In this document: positions 17,041-25,929 of the stretch, one piece after another | How positions within the stretch are numbered: position 1 is the stretch's first letter | Layout: the number at the start of each line of letters is the position of its first letter | Assembly: GCA_038562165.1 (NCBI GenBank) | Contig: JBCFAO010000006.1 | Span: forward strand, 1 to 64,000 | Direction of reading: 5' to 3' | Length of the DNA: 64,000 nt | Source: WRMS01 sp038562165 | GTDB lineage: Bacteria > Bacillota > Peptococcia > DRI-13 > UBA5745 | Made by a program: the position numbers and the translations under genes | The notes under the pieces: model-generated | Told to the model about the DNA's origin: nothing | What the model saw: only the letters and a program-made list of their open reading frames with translations | Database searches by the model: none

Positions 17041-18570
17041 TTGGATGTGATGGAGAAATTAACGATATTGACTGAAGGGGCCAAGTATGATGTGGCTTGC
17101 ACCTCTTCCGGCGCTGAGAGGCCGGGGAATAAGGGCCTGGGCAGCGCTCTGGCAGCCGGCTGCTGCCATTCTTTTTCTGCCGATGGCCGTTGTATTTCTT
17201 TGCTAAAGGTCTTGATGACCAATAGCTGTATTTACGATTGCCAGTATTGCGTTAATCGCAGCAGCAATGACGTGCCCCGGGCCACCTTTACCCCGGAGGA
17301 ACTTGCAGATCTGACGGTTCAGTTTTACCGCCGCAATTATATCGAAGGCCTTTTTTTATCCAGCGGCATATTAAAAGACCCCGACTATACTACGGAGCGG
17401 ATGATCCGGGCCTTAGAGATACTCCGCCATAAATACCATTTTCACGGCTACATTCATGCCAAGACTATTCCCGGCACTTCCCGGGAGCTGATTCACCGGC
17501 TGGGGCTTTTGGCAGACCGCCTCAGCGTAAATATTGAGTTGCCCAGCGAAGCCAGCCTGCAGAAGCTGGCCCCCAACAAGACAAAGAAGGGCATATTGAT
17601 TCCTATGGGCCAGATTCGGGACGGCCTCCAGGAAAACCGCCAGGAAATCGTGGTGTATAAGAATACCCCCCGTTTTGCTTCTGCGGGACAGGCTACCCAG
17701 ATGATCGTCGGGGCTACACCGGAGACGGATTACCGCATTCTTAGCCTGGCCTCAAACTTATATCAGAGGTATGAGCTGAAGCGGGTGTTTTACTCCGCTT
17801 ATATACCTGTGGCGGAAAACTCCCTGCTGCCCTCCTTGGATACGAAGCCGCCTCTTTTGCGGGAGCACCGGCTTTACCAGGCAGATTTTCTTATGCGGCA
17901 GTACCAGTTTGCCGCCGATGAGATTCTTAGCGAAGAGACGCCGAATTTCAATCCTTATCTGGATCCCAAGTGCAATTGGGCTATTCATCATATGGAGTTT
18001 TTCCCCGTGGATGTCAATAAGGCCTCCCAAGGGGAGCTTTTGCGGGTGCCGGGTATCGGCCCCACCAGCGCCCGCCGCATTGTGATTGCCCGCCGTACCG
18101 GCCGGTTGGGCATGGCGGAGCTAAAAAAGATTGGAGTAGTGCTGAAACGGGCCCAATACTTTATTGTTACTGCCGATTATCCCCTGGGCTTGCGCATTGG
18201 CAAAGAGACTACCGTCAGAGCTTTAATTGATCCGGGGATTTATTCCGTAGGCCGGGAGCAGCTCAGCCTCTTTGGGCCGGCAGCGCCCTCCCTTACAGGA
18301 CAAGACCTGCTGGAGCCCGGTTTGGGAGGCGCAGGTGCGGGATCGGCAAGCTGGCAGATGGTAAGCGAGGAGCGGGGCCTGGCAGAGCCGGCTGCTCCCT
18401 ATGGGGCCAGTGCAGACAGCGCAGGTAGCATAACCGGAGCGGCAATAGGCGCCAAGGCTAAGGCCAAGGCAAAGAAAAGTCAGATTCATAGCCTGCCCGG
18501 GGCCGGCGATGTATCCTCTTTAGAAGAAGGCGTGGAGGAGGCGGTGCTGTGTCTGGCTCAAAACCTATGA
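17041..18570 (+). CDS. putative DNA modification/repair radical SAM protein
   Basis: 509 residues. The radical SAM cysteines are C63-x3-C67-x2-C70 (NSCIYDCQYC). A helix-hairpin-helix near residues 325-350 ('VDVNKASQGELLRVPGIGPTSA') implies DNA contact. This matches the family that is always paired with a DUF4130/uracil-DNA-glycosylase-linked protein (TIGR03916 type). The chemistry is not established. The C-terminal 80 residues are Ala/Gly-rich and probably disordered. TTG 17041 is 6 bases after GGTGAG; ATG 17050 is the alternative. It overlaps the partner gene by 22 bp. Confidence 0.85.
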   Translation: MDVMEKLTILTEGAKYDVACTSSGAERPGNKGLGSALAAGCCHSFSADGRCISLLKVLMTNSCIYDCQYCVNRSSNDVPRATFTPEELADLTVQFYRRNYIEGLFLSSGILKDPDYTTERMIRALEILRHKYHFHGYIHAKTIPGTSRELIHRLGLLADRLSVNIELPSEASLQKLAPNKTKKGILIPMGQIRDGLQENRQEIVVYKNTPRFASAGQATQMIVGATPETDYRILSLASNLYQRYELKRVFYSAYIPVAENSLLPSLDTKPPLLREHRLYQADFLMRQYQFAADEILSEETPNFNPYLDPKCNWAIHHMEFFPVDVNKASQGELLRVPGIGPTSARRIVIARRTGRLGMAELKKIGVVLKRAQYFIVTADYPLGLRIGKETTVRALIDPGIYSVGREQLSLFGPAAPSLTGQDLLEPGLGGAGAGSASWQMVSEERGLAEPAAPYGASADSAGSITGAAIGAKAKAKAKKSQIHSLPGAGDVSSLEEGVEEAVLCLAQNL

Positions 18571-19532
18571 GATGCCCCTATACAGGGGGGATTTGCCCCA
18601 AGAGTGCGGGCAGCCGCAATTGCCGGTCTTGCCGGGGAGCAGCTTTTAATCAGGCTGGAGCTACGTATCAAACCGGCTCTTCGTATCAAACTGGAGCTTC
18701 GGAGCGGCCTGGAGCTCAAAGCCAAAGCTTTCGGGGCTGCCAATCCTCCCGCAGGACCCAAGTCCAGCCTAAACCTTTGGCCTTGCCCAGCGACATTGTT
18801 TATCATTATGATGGCGGCTTAGCCGGTTTTTTCTGTTGCGTTTATGAAAGCGTTTATTTCCGGGAGCTGCCCACAGCCATCCTGCCGGCCAAAGAAGCTC
18901 AGCCTACTTTATTTCAGGTTAAGTCTATCATCACCGACCAGGACAAGGCAGCCCGGGTTCGCAGTTCCATACCGGCTAAGATATCGAAGGATGCTTTGGC
19001 TTTGGTGGAAAACGTATTTCTTAGCTGCTTGCAGCAAAAGGAGCTGCTGATTCTGCGCTTTCTGCTGCTGGCTTACCGGGAGGGCGGCAAGGCCCTGCGG
19101 ATGCTGGGCCATCCCGACGTAGCGCCCCTTTTAAAGGCGGAGAAGCATCTCATGGGAGAAGCTCACTTGCTCAAAGGCTTTGTACGTTTCTCTGATTATG
19201 AAGGGGTGCTGGCTGCCTCCATTACGCCGAAAAACTTTGTTTTGCCCTATATTGCCGGCCACTTTTGCGCCCGCTTTTCCCAGGAGGATTTTCTGATATA
19301 TGACAAGACCCATAAAGCGGCGCTGATCTGCCAAAAGGGCCGCCGCCGCATCCTTCCCTTGGAAGCGCTGCCCTTTCCCGAAGCCGACGAGACGGAGAAC
19401 CGCTATCGGGATTTATGGAAAAAGTTTTATCATACCGTTGCCATTGAGGCCCGTTGCAACCCCAGGTGCCGGATGACCCATATGCCGAAACGCTACTGGG
19501 AAAACATGACGGAAATGCAAGAATTATTATGA
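18549..19532 (+). CDS. DUF4130 DNA-metabolism partner of the radical SAM protein
   Basis: 327 residues. The family core starts near residue 83 with 'IVYHYDGGLAGFFCCVYESV' and ends 'RCRMTHMPKRYWENM', as in the TIGR03915/DUF4130 proteins encoded next to the radical SAM protein. In many bacteria this domain is fused to a uracil-DNA glycosylase; here it is not. An unusual N-terminal extension has six cysteines in 30 residues (CPYTGGICPKSAGSRNCRSC) and Gln/Ser-rich low complexity. GTG 18549 follows GGAGGAGG; ATG 18567 is possible. Confidence 0.8.
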   Translation: MSGSKPMRCPYTGGICPKSAGSRNCRSCRGAAFNQAGATYQTGSSYQTGASERPGAQSQSFRGCQSSRRTQVQPKPLALPSDIVYHYDGGLAGFFCCVYESVYFRELPTAILPAKEAQPTLFQVKSIITDQDKAARVRSSIPAKISKDALALVENVFLSCLQQKELLILRFLLLAYREGGKALRMLGHPDVAPLLKAEKHLMGEAHLLKGFVRFSDYEGVLAASITPKNFVLPYIAGHFCARFSQEDFLIYDKTHKAALICQKGRRRILPLEALPFPEADETENRYRDLWKKFYHTVAIEARCNPRCRMTHMPKRYWENMTEMQELL

Positions 19533-19552
19533 GTCTCATTATAAAGCAGAAT

Positions 19553-19612
19553 AGAAAAAAACAGACATCCCGCGGCATTAAAGAAGGCCAATGAACGGAT
19601 GTCTGTTTTTTT
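19553..19612 (+). terminator. bidirectional terminator
   Basis: AACAGACATCC pairs with GGATGTCTGTT (19597-19607), loop 26 nt, followed by T runs on both strands. It ends the repair operon and the converging ribbon-helix-helix gene. Confidence 0.85.
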
Positions 19613-19639
19613 GTCAGATACATTTACTCTGCTGCTGAG

Positions 19640-19828
19640 CTATTGGGCAGATGAATCATCGGCGTTTTCTCCGGCAGATTCCTTTTTCAATGTTTCCAGG
19701 CCAATGCGAATCAGCTCAAGAGTAGCCTGGGTTCGGGTGGGAAAACGATTTTCGTACCTGTAGTCGTCGATTTCCTTCAGCAGGCCATCACTAACGGTGA
19801 TGGTATACCTTGGTTTTTCTGTTGGCAT
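19640..19828 (-). CDS. ribbon-helix-helix repressor
   Basis: 62 residues. 'PRYTITVSDGLLKEIDDYRYENRFPTRTQATLELIRIGLETL' has a short beta strand (RYTITV) and two helices, the MetJ/Arc/CopG fold. ATG 19828 is preceded by GAGGTG. Repeated CATCAGTGATG sequences lie between the -35 and -10 of its own promoter and of the divergent promoter, so it very likely represses both itself and the TctCBA operon. The effector is unknown. Confidence 0.8.
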   Translation of the reverse strand: MPTEKPRYTITVSDGLLKEIDDYRYENRFPTRTQATLELIRIGLETLKKESAGENADDSSAQ

Positions 19829-19847
19829 ATTTATCACCTCGTTAATA

Positions 19848-19877
19848 ATTATACCATCAGTGATGAACTGATGTAAA
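19848..19877 (-). promoter_or_regulatory. promoter and operator of the RHH gene
   Basis: Minus strand TTTACA (19872-19877), 18 bp, TATAAT (19848-19853). The spacer carries ATCAGTGATGAACTGAT (19856-19872), a palindrome with six-base arms that contains the same CATCAGTGATG word (19855-19865) found in the divergent promoter. Confidence 0.75.
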
Positions 19878-19895
19878 GAAAAACCCTGCATCTAC

Positions 19896-19925
19896 TTGAC
19901 CGGTTCATCAGTGATGCGATATAAT
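19896..19925 (+). promoter_or_regulatory. promoter and operator of the tctCBA operon
   Basis: TTGACC (19896-19901), 18 bp, TATAAT (19920-19925). CATCAGTGATG (19906-19916) lies inside the spacer, so a bound repressor would block polymerase. Confidence 0.8.
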
Positions 19926-20024
19926 AACTTATGGTTCACCACTTCACCTATTCACCAGGTTGCCGGATCAAGTTTTAAGCTTAAGGACACTTAAATTCAA
20001 AAGCAAAGGAGGTTTCTAACGGCT

Positions 20025-20237
20025 ATGGCAAGATTTACGCTTTTTGTTACCTCGGATATTGAAGAAGGGTTGGACATTCTCAAGAAAGAAAAATTCACCC
20101 AAAAAAGCAAAACTAAGCTCATCCACTACGTATTGACTGTAGGTCTGGCAATGGTGAGGAAGCAAAAAGAGCAATCTGGCCAAAATAAGCCCGCCAACCC
20201 CGGGGAAAACGAAACGGAAAAATCGCAACAATATTGA
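20025..20237 (+). CDS. small RHH-like protein, first gene of the tct operon
   Basis: 70 residues with a strand (RFTLFVTSDI) followed by two helices ('EEGLDILKKEKF', 'KTKLIHYVLTVGLAMVRKQ') and a polar tail. It looks like a second ribbon-helix-helix protein, more divergent than the one at 19640. AGGAGG lies 12 bases before ATG 20025. The tctC start follows within 11 bp. It could form mixed dimers with, or counteract, the divergent repressor; that is only an inference. Confidence 0.6.
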   Translation: MARFTLFVTSDIEEGLDILKKEKFTQKSKTKLIHYVLTVGLAMVRKQKEQSGQNKPANPGENETEKSQQY

Positions 20238-20248
20238 GGAGGGTAAAC

Positions 20249-21310
20249 ATGAGGAAAGAACTTATAAAAATTCTGACTGCATCGATGATCCTGCTTCTTT
20301 GTATTTCTCTGGCCGGTTGCGGCCAAAGTCCCGCATCGAGCCAAGGCGCTGCTTCGGGAGCAACGGAAGCGGCCAATCCCGGCGGTTCTGCCGCTGAACC
20401 GGCTCCGGCTCCCTCTCTTGACTATCCGAAAGGTTCCATTACGGCTATTTGTCCCTGGACTGCCGGAGGCAGCTCCGATATTACTTTCCGTTCCTATCTC
20501 AGCTATCTGTCCAAAGAAATCGGCACGGATATCAATGTATTGAATGTTACCGGCGGTGACGGTTCCATCGGCATCAATCAGGCTTTAGGTATGCCTGCCG
20601 ACGGCTATACCATGGCCATGCTGAATTACGATATCCTTTCCAACGAAATAAAAGGTATTACTGAAGATTCCTACAAGGACTTCGCCATCATTAATTTATT
20701 TACCCTTCAAGGCGTTAATCTGGTGGTCAATGCGGATTCCGGCTGGGAAACCTTTGAGGATTTCCGCCAGGCAGCCCTGGCCGCCAAGGCCGCCGGCAAG
20801 ACGCTGCAAATCGGCGTCAACGGCTTTTGGCTTCATGCCGCCGGCATGATGGCCGATGCGGCCGGCATTAAAGATTGCGTGGTTTTCGTGCCTTCCAACG
20901 GCAGCTCGGAGTTAATGACGGAGCTCTTGGGCAAGCATTGTGACGCCGTGACCACTTCCTTGACCGTGGCCTTGCCTCACCTGGAAAGCGGCGCAATGAA
21001 AATTCTCGGCACTATGGCAGAAGAACGGATGCCGGAATTCCCCGATATCCCCACATTTAAAGAAATGGGCTATCCCAATGTAATTATTGCCGGGTTCCGT
21101 ATTTTAGCCGTGCATAAGGATACACCTCCGGAAATTGTAGATTTTTTGCGCCAGGCCGGCAAAAAAGCCTTTGACAATCCGGAGTTCCAAAAATGGGCTG
21201 GCGATGCTAAGGCGGACCCTGTTTATATGGATGCAGAGGAAACCGTAAAATACTTGGAAAATCTAGCCCCTGTGGTGAAGCAGACAATGGTCAATTTAGG
21301 CTTAATTTAA
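20249..21310 (+). CDS. tctC: TctC-family substrate-binding lipoprotein
   Basis: 353 residues. Lipoprotein signal with lipobox LAGC (Cys24) followed by an Ala/Ser/Pro-rich tether. The body follows the Bug/TctC fold: 'PKGSITAICPWTAGGSSDITFR' and 'FPDIPTFKEMGYPNV'. It binds a carboxylate outside the membrane for delivery to TctAB. ATG 20249 follows GAGGAGGG; the frame also opens earlier at 20234 without a better site. Confidence 0.9.
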   Translation: MRKELIKILTASMILLLCISLAGCGQSPASSQGAASGATEAANPGGSAAEPAPAPSLDYPKGSITAICPWTAGGSSDITFRSYLSYLSKEIGTDINVLNVTGGDGSIGINQALGMPADGYTMAMLNYDILSNEIKGITEDSYKDFAIINLFTLQGVNLVVNADSGWETFEDFRQAALAAKAAGKTLQIGVNGFWLHAAGMMADAAGIKDCVVFVPSNGSSELMTELLGKHCDAVTTSLTVALPHLESGAMKILGTMAEERMPEFPDIPTFKEMGYPNVIIAGFRILAVHKDTPPEIVDFLRQAGKKAFDNPEFQKWAGDAKADPVYMDAEETVKYLENLAPVVKQTMVNLGLI

Positions 21311-21350
21311 GAGAAAGGAGCATAGATAACCCAAGTTCCTCTGATTTGGG

Positions 21351-21893
21351 ATGTCTCACATGATAAAAATGGGTAAACGAGATATGATTTTTGGCGGCTT
21401 CCTATTTTTGATTTGCTTCCTTCTCTTAAATGAAAGCCGGAACTTTTATGTGCCTCCCGGTACGGTAGCCGGCCCTGCCCTTTGGCCCAGAATTGTTTTA
21501 GGCCTGCTGGCGGTTCTTTCTCTGGTTTTAATGTACGTTGGCTATAAACACATCCCTAAAGGGCAGAAAGAAAATCAGAAAGCGGTTTCAGGGAATCAAG
21601 GTTCCCTGACAAAAAAATGGACAAGCCTTACCCCGGGCAACAAAAGAGTACTGGCGGCTATGCTGGTTACCATGACTTTTCTTTTTCTGTTCCAGCCATT
21701 AGGGTTTATTATCAGCATCACTGCTTACTTTCTTGTCATTACCTATATTCTGGAGCCCACAAAAAATCCAAAACAAATAGGGTTCCGCATTGTTCAGGCT
21801 CTGGCTTTAACAGCCTTCATTTATATGGTTTTCAGTAAAGGCTTGTCTGTGCGCTTGCCGGCAGGTATTATTCCTGCAACCTGGTTATTGTGA
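21351..21893 (+). CDS. tctB: TctB-family small permease subunit
   Basis: 180 residues with four predicted membrane helices (about 12-30, 45-65, 95-125, 140-165), the DUF1468/TctB layout. It sits between tctC and tctA as usual. The ribosome site for ATG 21351 is poor; AAGGAG at 21314 is too far, so the exact start is uncertain. Confidence 0.8.
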   Translation: MSHMIKMGKRDMIFGGFLFLICFLLLNESRNFYVPPGTVAGPALWPRIVLGLLAVLSLVLMYVGYKHIPKGQKENQKAVSGNQGSLTKKWTSLTPGNKRVLAAMLVTMTFLFLFQPLGFIISITAYFLVITYILEPTKNPKQIGFRIVQALALTAFIYMVFSKGLSVRLPAGIIPATWLL

Positions 21894-21904
21894 GGTGATT
21901 GTAT

Positions 21905-23401
21905 ATGGGTTTTCTTGATGGCTTAATGACGGTTTTTCAGATACACAATCTGGTGTTGCTGATCCTTGGTGTTGTTTTGGGAATAATTGTGGGCGCTATT
22001 CCCGGCTTAACGGCTACGCTGGCTATTTCTCTGCTGCTGCCCTTCACTTTTAGCCTGGAAGCCTCCACGGCTTTAATCATGCTCATCGGTATTTATGTAG
22101 GGGGCATATACGGCGGCTCGATAACCGCTATCCTGCTGAGGACGCCGGGCACTCCGGCTGCCGCGGCCACTTCCCTGGATGGCTACCCCCTTATGCAAAA
22201 AGGGCAAGGGGGCAGGGCCCTAGGCATCGCCACCAGCGCCTCCTTTATCGGCGGTCAGATCAGTTGCATTTTCTTGATTTTCCTGTCCCCACTCATCTCA
22301 AATTTTGCGATCAAATTCAGCTCTGCCGAGTATTTTGCTTTGGCAATCTTCGGATTGACCATTATCTTTTCCGTCTCCGGAAAATATTTATTGAAGGGAG
22401 TCATCGCCGGGTTAATCGGTCTGGTGATCAATACGGTAGGCTTCGACGTCATCGTGGCTTATCCTCGCTTCACCTTCGGCGTCCGCAGCCTAATGATCGG
22501 CTTTCCCCTGCTGCCTGCTATTATTGGCCTTTTTGCCTTGTCCGAACTGCTGCGCTTATTTAAAGCAGGTGTTGACGATGATGATGCCATCCATGATAAT
22601 GTAGGACGAATATTGCCCCGCTGGCCTGATTTGCGCCAATTAAAATGGGTGCTTCTTAAATCCAGTCTGATCGGTACTTTTATCGGCGCTTTGCCCGGAG
22701 CCGGCGCAAATATTGCCTCTTTTGTGGCTTACAGCGAATGTAAACGCACTTCCAAAACTCCGGAGCTTTTCGGAAAAGGAATCATTGAGGGAGTGGCAGC
22801 CTCCGAATCCGCCAATAATGCCGTTACCGGCGGCGCCCTCATCCCCATGCTGACTCTGGGGGTGCCCGGCGATGCCGTTACCGCCGTTTTGCTGGGCGCT
22901 CTGACCATTCAGGGTTTGCAGCCAGGACCATTGCTCTTTCGCAACAACCCGGGAATCATCAACTCAATATTTGCCAGCACCATAGTGGGAAATATCGTTA
23001 TGCTTCTTACCGGTTTGTTTTTGGCCAAGGCTATTGCCAAGATTGCCATCATGAAAAAAACCACCTTAATTCCGATTATCGCTATATTTTCTATGATCGG
23101 CGCCTATGCCGCCGAGAGTTCTTTGGCCCATATGAAAATTGCGGTGATTTTTGGAATTGCCGGCTATATCCTTGAACAAATGGATTTTCCTTTGGCGCCG
23201 ATTGCCTTATCCATCGTACTGGGCAGCTTGGCGGAAAACAGCTTCCGAGCAGCTTTGATCCGCTCCGGCGGCGATTGGCGCATCTTTTTCCACAGCGCTA
23301 TCAGCGTCGTCTTTTTAGCCATTGCCGCCGCTTCTGTTTTCTTTGCCTTGCGCAATCAATATAAAGCTTCCAAAGAATCGCAAGGAGGTGCCAGCTTATG
23401 A
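21905..23401 (+). CDS. tctA: TctA-family large permease subunit
   Basis: 498 residues and about twelve membrane helices. 'GAIPGLTATLAISLLLPFTF', 'GGIYGGSITAILLRTPGTPAAAATSLDGYPL' (here split) and 'GALPGAGANIASFVAYSECKRTSK' are the TctA hallmarks. Together with TctB and TctC it imports a di- or tricarboxylate using an ion gradient. ATG 21905 follows AGGTGATT. The stop overlaps the next gene as ATGA. Confidence 0.92.
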   Translation: MGFLDGLMTVFQIHNLVLLILGVVLGIIVGAIPGLTATLAISLLLPFTFSLEASTALIMLIGIYVGGIYGGSITAILLRTPGTPAAAATSLDGYPLMQKGQGGRALGIATSASFIGGQISCIFLIFLSPLISNFAIKFSSAEYFALAIFGLTIIFSVSGKYLLKGVIAGLIGLVINTVGFDVIVAYPRFTFGVRSLMIGFPLLPAIIGLFALSELLRLFKAGVDDDDAIHDNVGRILPRWPDLRQLKWVLLKSSLIGTFIGALPGAGANIASFVAYSECKRTSKTPELFGKGIIEGVAASESANNAVTGGALIPMLTLGVPGDAVTAVLLGALTIQGLQPGPLLFRNNPGIINSIFASTIVGNIVMLLTGLFLAKAIAKIAIMKKTTLIPIIAIFSMIGAYAAESSLAHMKIAVIFGIAGYILEQMDFPLAPIALSIVLGSLAENSFRAALIRSGGDWRIFFHSAISVVFLAIAAASVFFALRNQYKASKESQGGASL

Positions 23402-23748
23402 TTAGCATAATTCCTCTAAAATTTGCGGAAGGCACGGCTCTGGGTGTGGAAGTGCAGCTTCCTCAGACTAAGCTGATGGCTATCGTGATCCCCCCGGTAG
23501 GTTATCTGATGTGCGGGGTACTGAATATTGACGCCTTGGACAGGCTGCACCCCGAGCGGCAAATCGTTGCCGCCCGTATGGAGGGGGTCAAGGTTTTAGA
23601 AGACTTGTTGAGCCTGGAAGTAAAAGAGGCTACGAAAAAGGCTGAAGCTATCGGTATCCGGACGGGTATGCCGGGCAGCCAGGCTTTGGCCGCCATGTTT
23701 GCGCATAAAAACAAGGCGGCAGATTGCGGCATTTCCATAACGGCCTAA
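23398..23748 (+). CDS. DUF1805 (YunC-like) protein
   Basis: 116 residues. 'LPQTKLMAIVIPPVGYLMCGVLNIDALDRL' and the 'GIRTGMPGSQAL' end fit the DUF1805/YunC family, small proteins of unknown biochemical role. The ATGA overlap with tctA means translation is coupled, so it is probably linked to use of the imported carboxylate. Confidence 0.7.
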   Translation: MISIIPLKFAEGTALGVEVQLPQTKLMAIVIPPVGYLMCGVLNIDALDRLHPERQIVAARMEGVKVLEDLLSLEVKEATKKAEAIGIRTGMPGSQALAAMFAHKNKAADCGISITA

Positions 23749-23811
23749 GGGAGTCATTCACAAGAGGGCTGTTTATAAGGAGAGCTTCCGCTCTTTGACC
23801 AATATATAGAG

Positions 23812-23884
23812 AAACCGGCTTTGCTGTGCTGTGATATGCTACCCTTGCGGCGTGCTATCCACAGACAGAAAAACCGGTTTTTTG
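23812..23884 (+). terminator. terminator of the tct operon
   Basis: AAACCGG (23812-23818) pairs with CCGGTTT (23874-23880) followed by TTTTTTG; an inner CTGTG/CACAG pairing closes part of the long loop. Confidence 0.55.
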
Positions 23885-24013
23885 TATTATCCTTTTTATA
23901 ACCCTGCGGCGTGGTTGTAAAGCATTCCCAGAAATCCCCTCTTTTGGGTTCTACATACCTGCAAGGCCACATAAGATGTAAGGAAAATTGGGCAGGGTCG
24001 GGGGGATGACAGA

Positions 24014-24268
24014 ATGCAGGATTATATAAGGAAACGGGTATTGGACGTCTGTAATTATATGTTGGATACAGAGGCCACCGTACGTCAGACTGCGCAGATC
24101 TTCAGTGTATCAAAATCAACGATCCACAAAGACCTTACGGAAAGGTTACCGTCCATCAACAAGGATCTGGCGGCCAAAGCCAAAGTCGTGCTGGAGCAAA
24201 ACAAGGCAGAGCGTCATTTGCGAGGCGGCGAGGCGACGAAGAAAAAGTACGCCAAAGCCAAATGCTGA
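24014..24268 (+). CDS. spoIIID: sporulation transcription factor SpoIIID
   Basis: 84 residues. 'RKRVLDVCNYMLDTEATVRQTAQIFSVSKSTIHKDLTERLP' is the SpoIIID helix-turn-helix, followed by the basic helix 'LRGGEATKKKYAKAK'. It adjusts sigma-E-dependent transcription in the mother cell. The usual partner mbl is not adjacent here but lies at 39820. Its presence is the best evidence that the organism forms endospores. Confidence 0.92.
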   Translation: MQDYIRKRVLDVCNYMLDTEATVRQTAQIFSVSKSTIHKDLTERLPSINKDLAAKAKVVLEQNKAERHLRGGEATKKKYAKAKC

Positions 24269-24291
24269 TTTGCTGCCGGCTGGTTAGCCCT

Positions 24292-24334
24292 AAAAAGGAG
24301 CCCGACAGGTCAGGCCTCGAAGGTCTCCTTTTTT
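24292..24334. terminator. convergent terminator spoIIID / symporter
   Basis: AAAAAGGAG (24292-24300) pairs with CTCCTTTTTT (24325-24334). T runs occur on both sides. The stem reaches into the last codons of the symporter gene. Confidence 0.7.
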
Positions 24335-25869
24335 CCGGCAGCGCCGTTGGACAAGGCTACCCGCTTGGGCACCACGACTTCTTCTTCATAGCAGGAGAAA
24401 GTGGCGTCAATGGTGGAGCAGTAGGGATTCTGAGTGAAGAGGCTGACCAGGGGAACGACGATGAGGCCGGCCACCATGGCCAGAGCGCCGGCATTGATGG
24501 GGCTGCCGACAAAGGGGAAGAAGAGGTTGGCCAGTGTAATGCCCACGCCGGTAATAAAGCTGGCCCAAACTGCTTTGCGGGTGACCCATTTGCCGTAAAG
24601 GCCGTAAAGGAAGGGAGCCAGGAAGGAGCCGGCCAGGGCGCCCCAGGAAATTCCCATCAACTGAGCGATGAAATCCGGCGGATTGAGGGCGAAAATCACA
24701 GACAAGGCAATGAAGAAAACAATCAGGAGCCGCATGATCAAAACCTGATTCTTTTCCGTCATGTTTTTCAGGAAGAGGCCTTTAAGAAAGTCCAGGGTCA
24801 TGGTGGAGCTGGAAGTCAGCACCAGGGCGGATAAAGTGGACATGGAAGCCGAAAGCACCAGGATAATGACGATGCCGATCAGGATATCCGGCAGACCCGA
24901 TAGCATGTAAGGAATGATGCTGTCGTACATTATCTTGCCTTGGCTGTTGTAAATGGCGGCATTGTCGAATAAACGGGCAAAGCCCCCCAGAAAGTAGCAG
25001 CCGCCGGCGATCACCAAGGCGAAAATAGTGGAGATAACCGTACCGGCAGCCACGGATTTTTCACTCTTAATGGTATAAAATTTGTGAACCATCTGCGGCA
25101 GGCCCCAGGTGCCCAGAGAGGTAAGAATGATGACGCCTAAAAGATTGACCGGATCAGGTCCGAAAAAGGAAGTGAAGGCTCCGGACTGGCCTAAGGTTAT
25201 GGGAATATCGCTTTTTAATTGGGCCAGGGAATTAACGGCGGCAAAGAAACCGCCCTGACCGTTAAGGACGGAAGCAATGACGGCCACAATACCCGCCAGC
25301 ATGATAATGCCCTGGAAAAAGTCATTGATGGCGGTGGCCATGTAGCCCCCCAGAATAACATACAGGCCCGTCAATACAGCCATGCCCAAAACACAAACCC
25401 AATAAGGCAGATCAAAGGCCAAGGCAAAGAGCCTCGATAAGCCGTTGTAGATGGAAGCGGTGTAGGGCACCAAAAAAACGAAGATGATGGCGGAGGAGAC
25501 GATCTTAAGCGCCTGGCTGTTGTAGCGTTTGCCGAAAAACTCCGGCATAGTGGCGGCTTCCAAATGGTTGGACATGATTCTGGTGCGGCGGCCCAGGACT
25601 ACCCAGGCCAGCAGGCTGCCGATAAAGGCGTTGCCCAAGCCGATCCAGGTGGCGGACAAGCCGTATTTCCAGCCGAATTGACCGGCATAACCCACGAAGA
25701 CCACGGCGGAAAAATAGGATGTGCCGTAAGCGAAAGCCGTAAGCCAGGGACCTACAGAACGGCCCCCCAGGATAAAGCTGTTGACGTCGGTGGTATGTTT
25801 GCGGCAGTAGATGCCGATGGCGATAGTGACTACAAAGAAAAGGATCAATAAAAAAATTTTTGCTGCCAT
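24310..25869 (-). CDS. sodium:solute symporter (SSS family)
   Basis: 519 residues and about thirteen membrane helices. 'FILGGRSVGPWLTAFAYGTSYFSAVVFVGY' is the SSS signature of helix 1-2, and 'SASMSTLSALVLTSSSTMTLDFLKG' matches the conserved sodium-site helix 8. The substrate is not obvious; it is not close to the PutP copy at 51977. ATG 25869 follows TTGGAGGCA; an upstream in-frame TTG at 25884 overlaps that site. A soluble 45-residue tail contains two cysteines. Confidence 0.88.
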   Translation of the reverse strand: MAAKIFLLILFFVVTIAIGIYCRKHTTDVNSFILGGRSVGPWLTAFAYGTSYFSAVVFVGYAGQFGWKYGLSATWIGLGNAFIGSLLAWVVLGRRTRIMSNHLEAATMPEFFGKRYNSQALKIVSSAIIFVFLVPYTASIYNGLSRLFALAFDLPYWVCVLGMAVLTGLYVILGGYMATAINDFFQGIIMLAGIVAVIASVLNGQGGFFAAVNSLAQLKSDIPITLGQSGAFTSFFGPDPVNLLGVIILTSLGTWGLPQMVHKFYTIKSEKSVAAGTVISTIFALVIAGGCYFLGGFARLFDNAAIYNSQGKIMYDSIIPYMLSGLPDILIGIVIILVLSASMSTLSALVLTSSSTMTLDFLKGLFLKNMTEKNQVLIMRLLIVFFIALSVIFALNPPDFIAQLMGISWGALAGSFLAPFLYGLYGKWVTRKAVWASFITGVGITLANLFFPFVGSPINAGALAMVAGLIVVPLVSLFTQNPYCSTIDATFSCYEEEVVVPKRVALSNGAAGKKETFEA

Positions 25870-25929
25870 TAAGATTGCCTCCAATCATGTGCTTATTATT
25901 TTTTCTCGTTAAAAAAGGCAATAAAAAAT

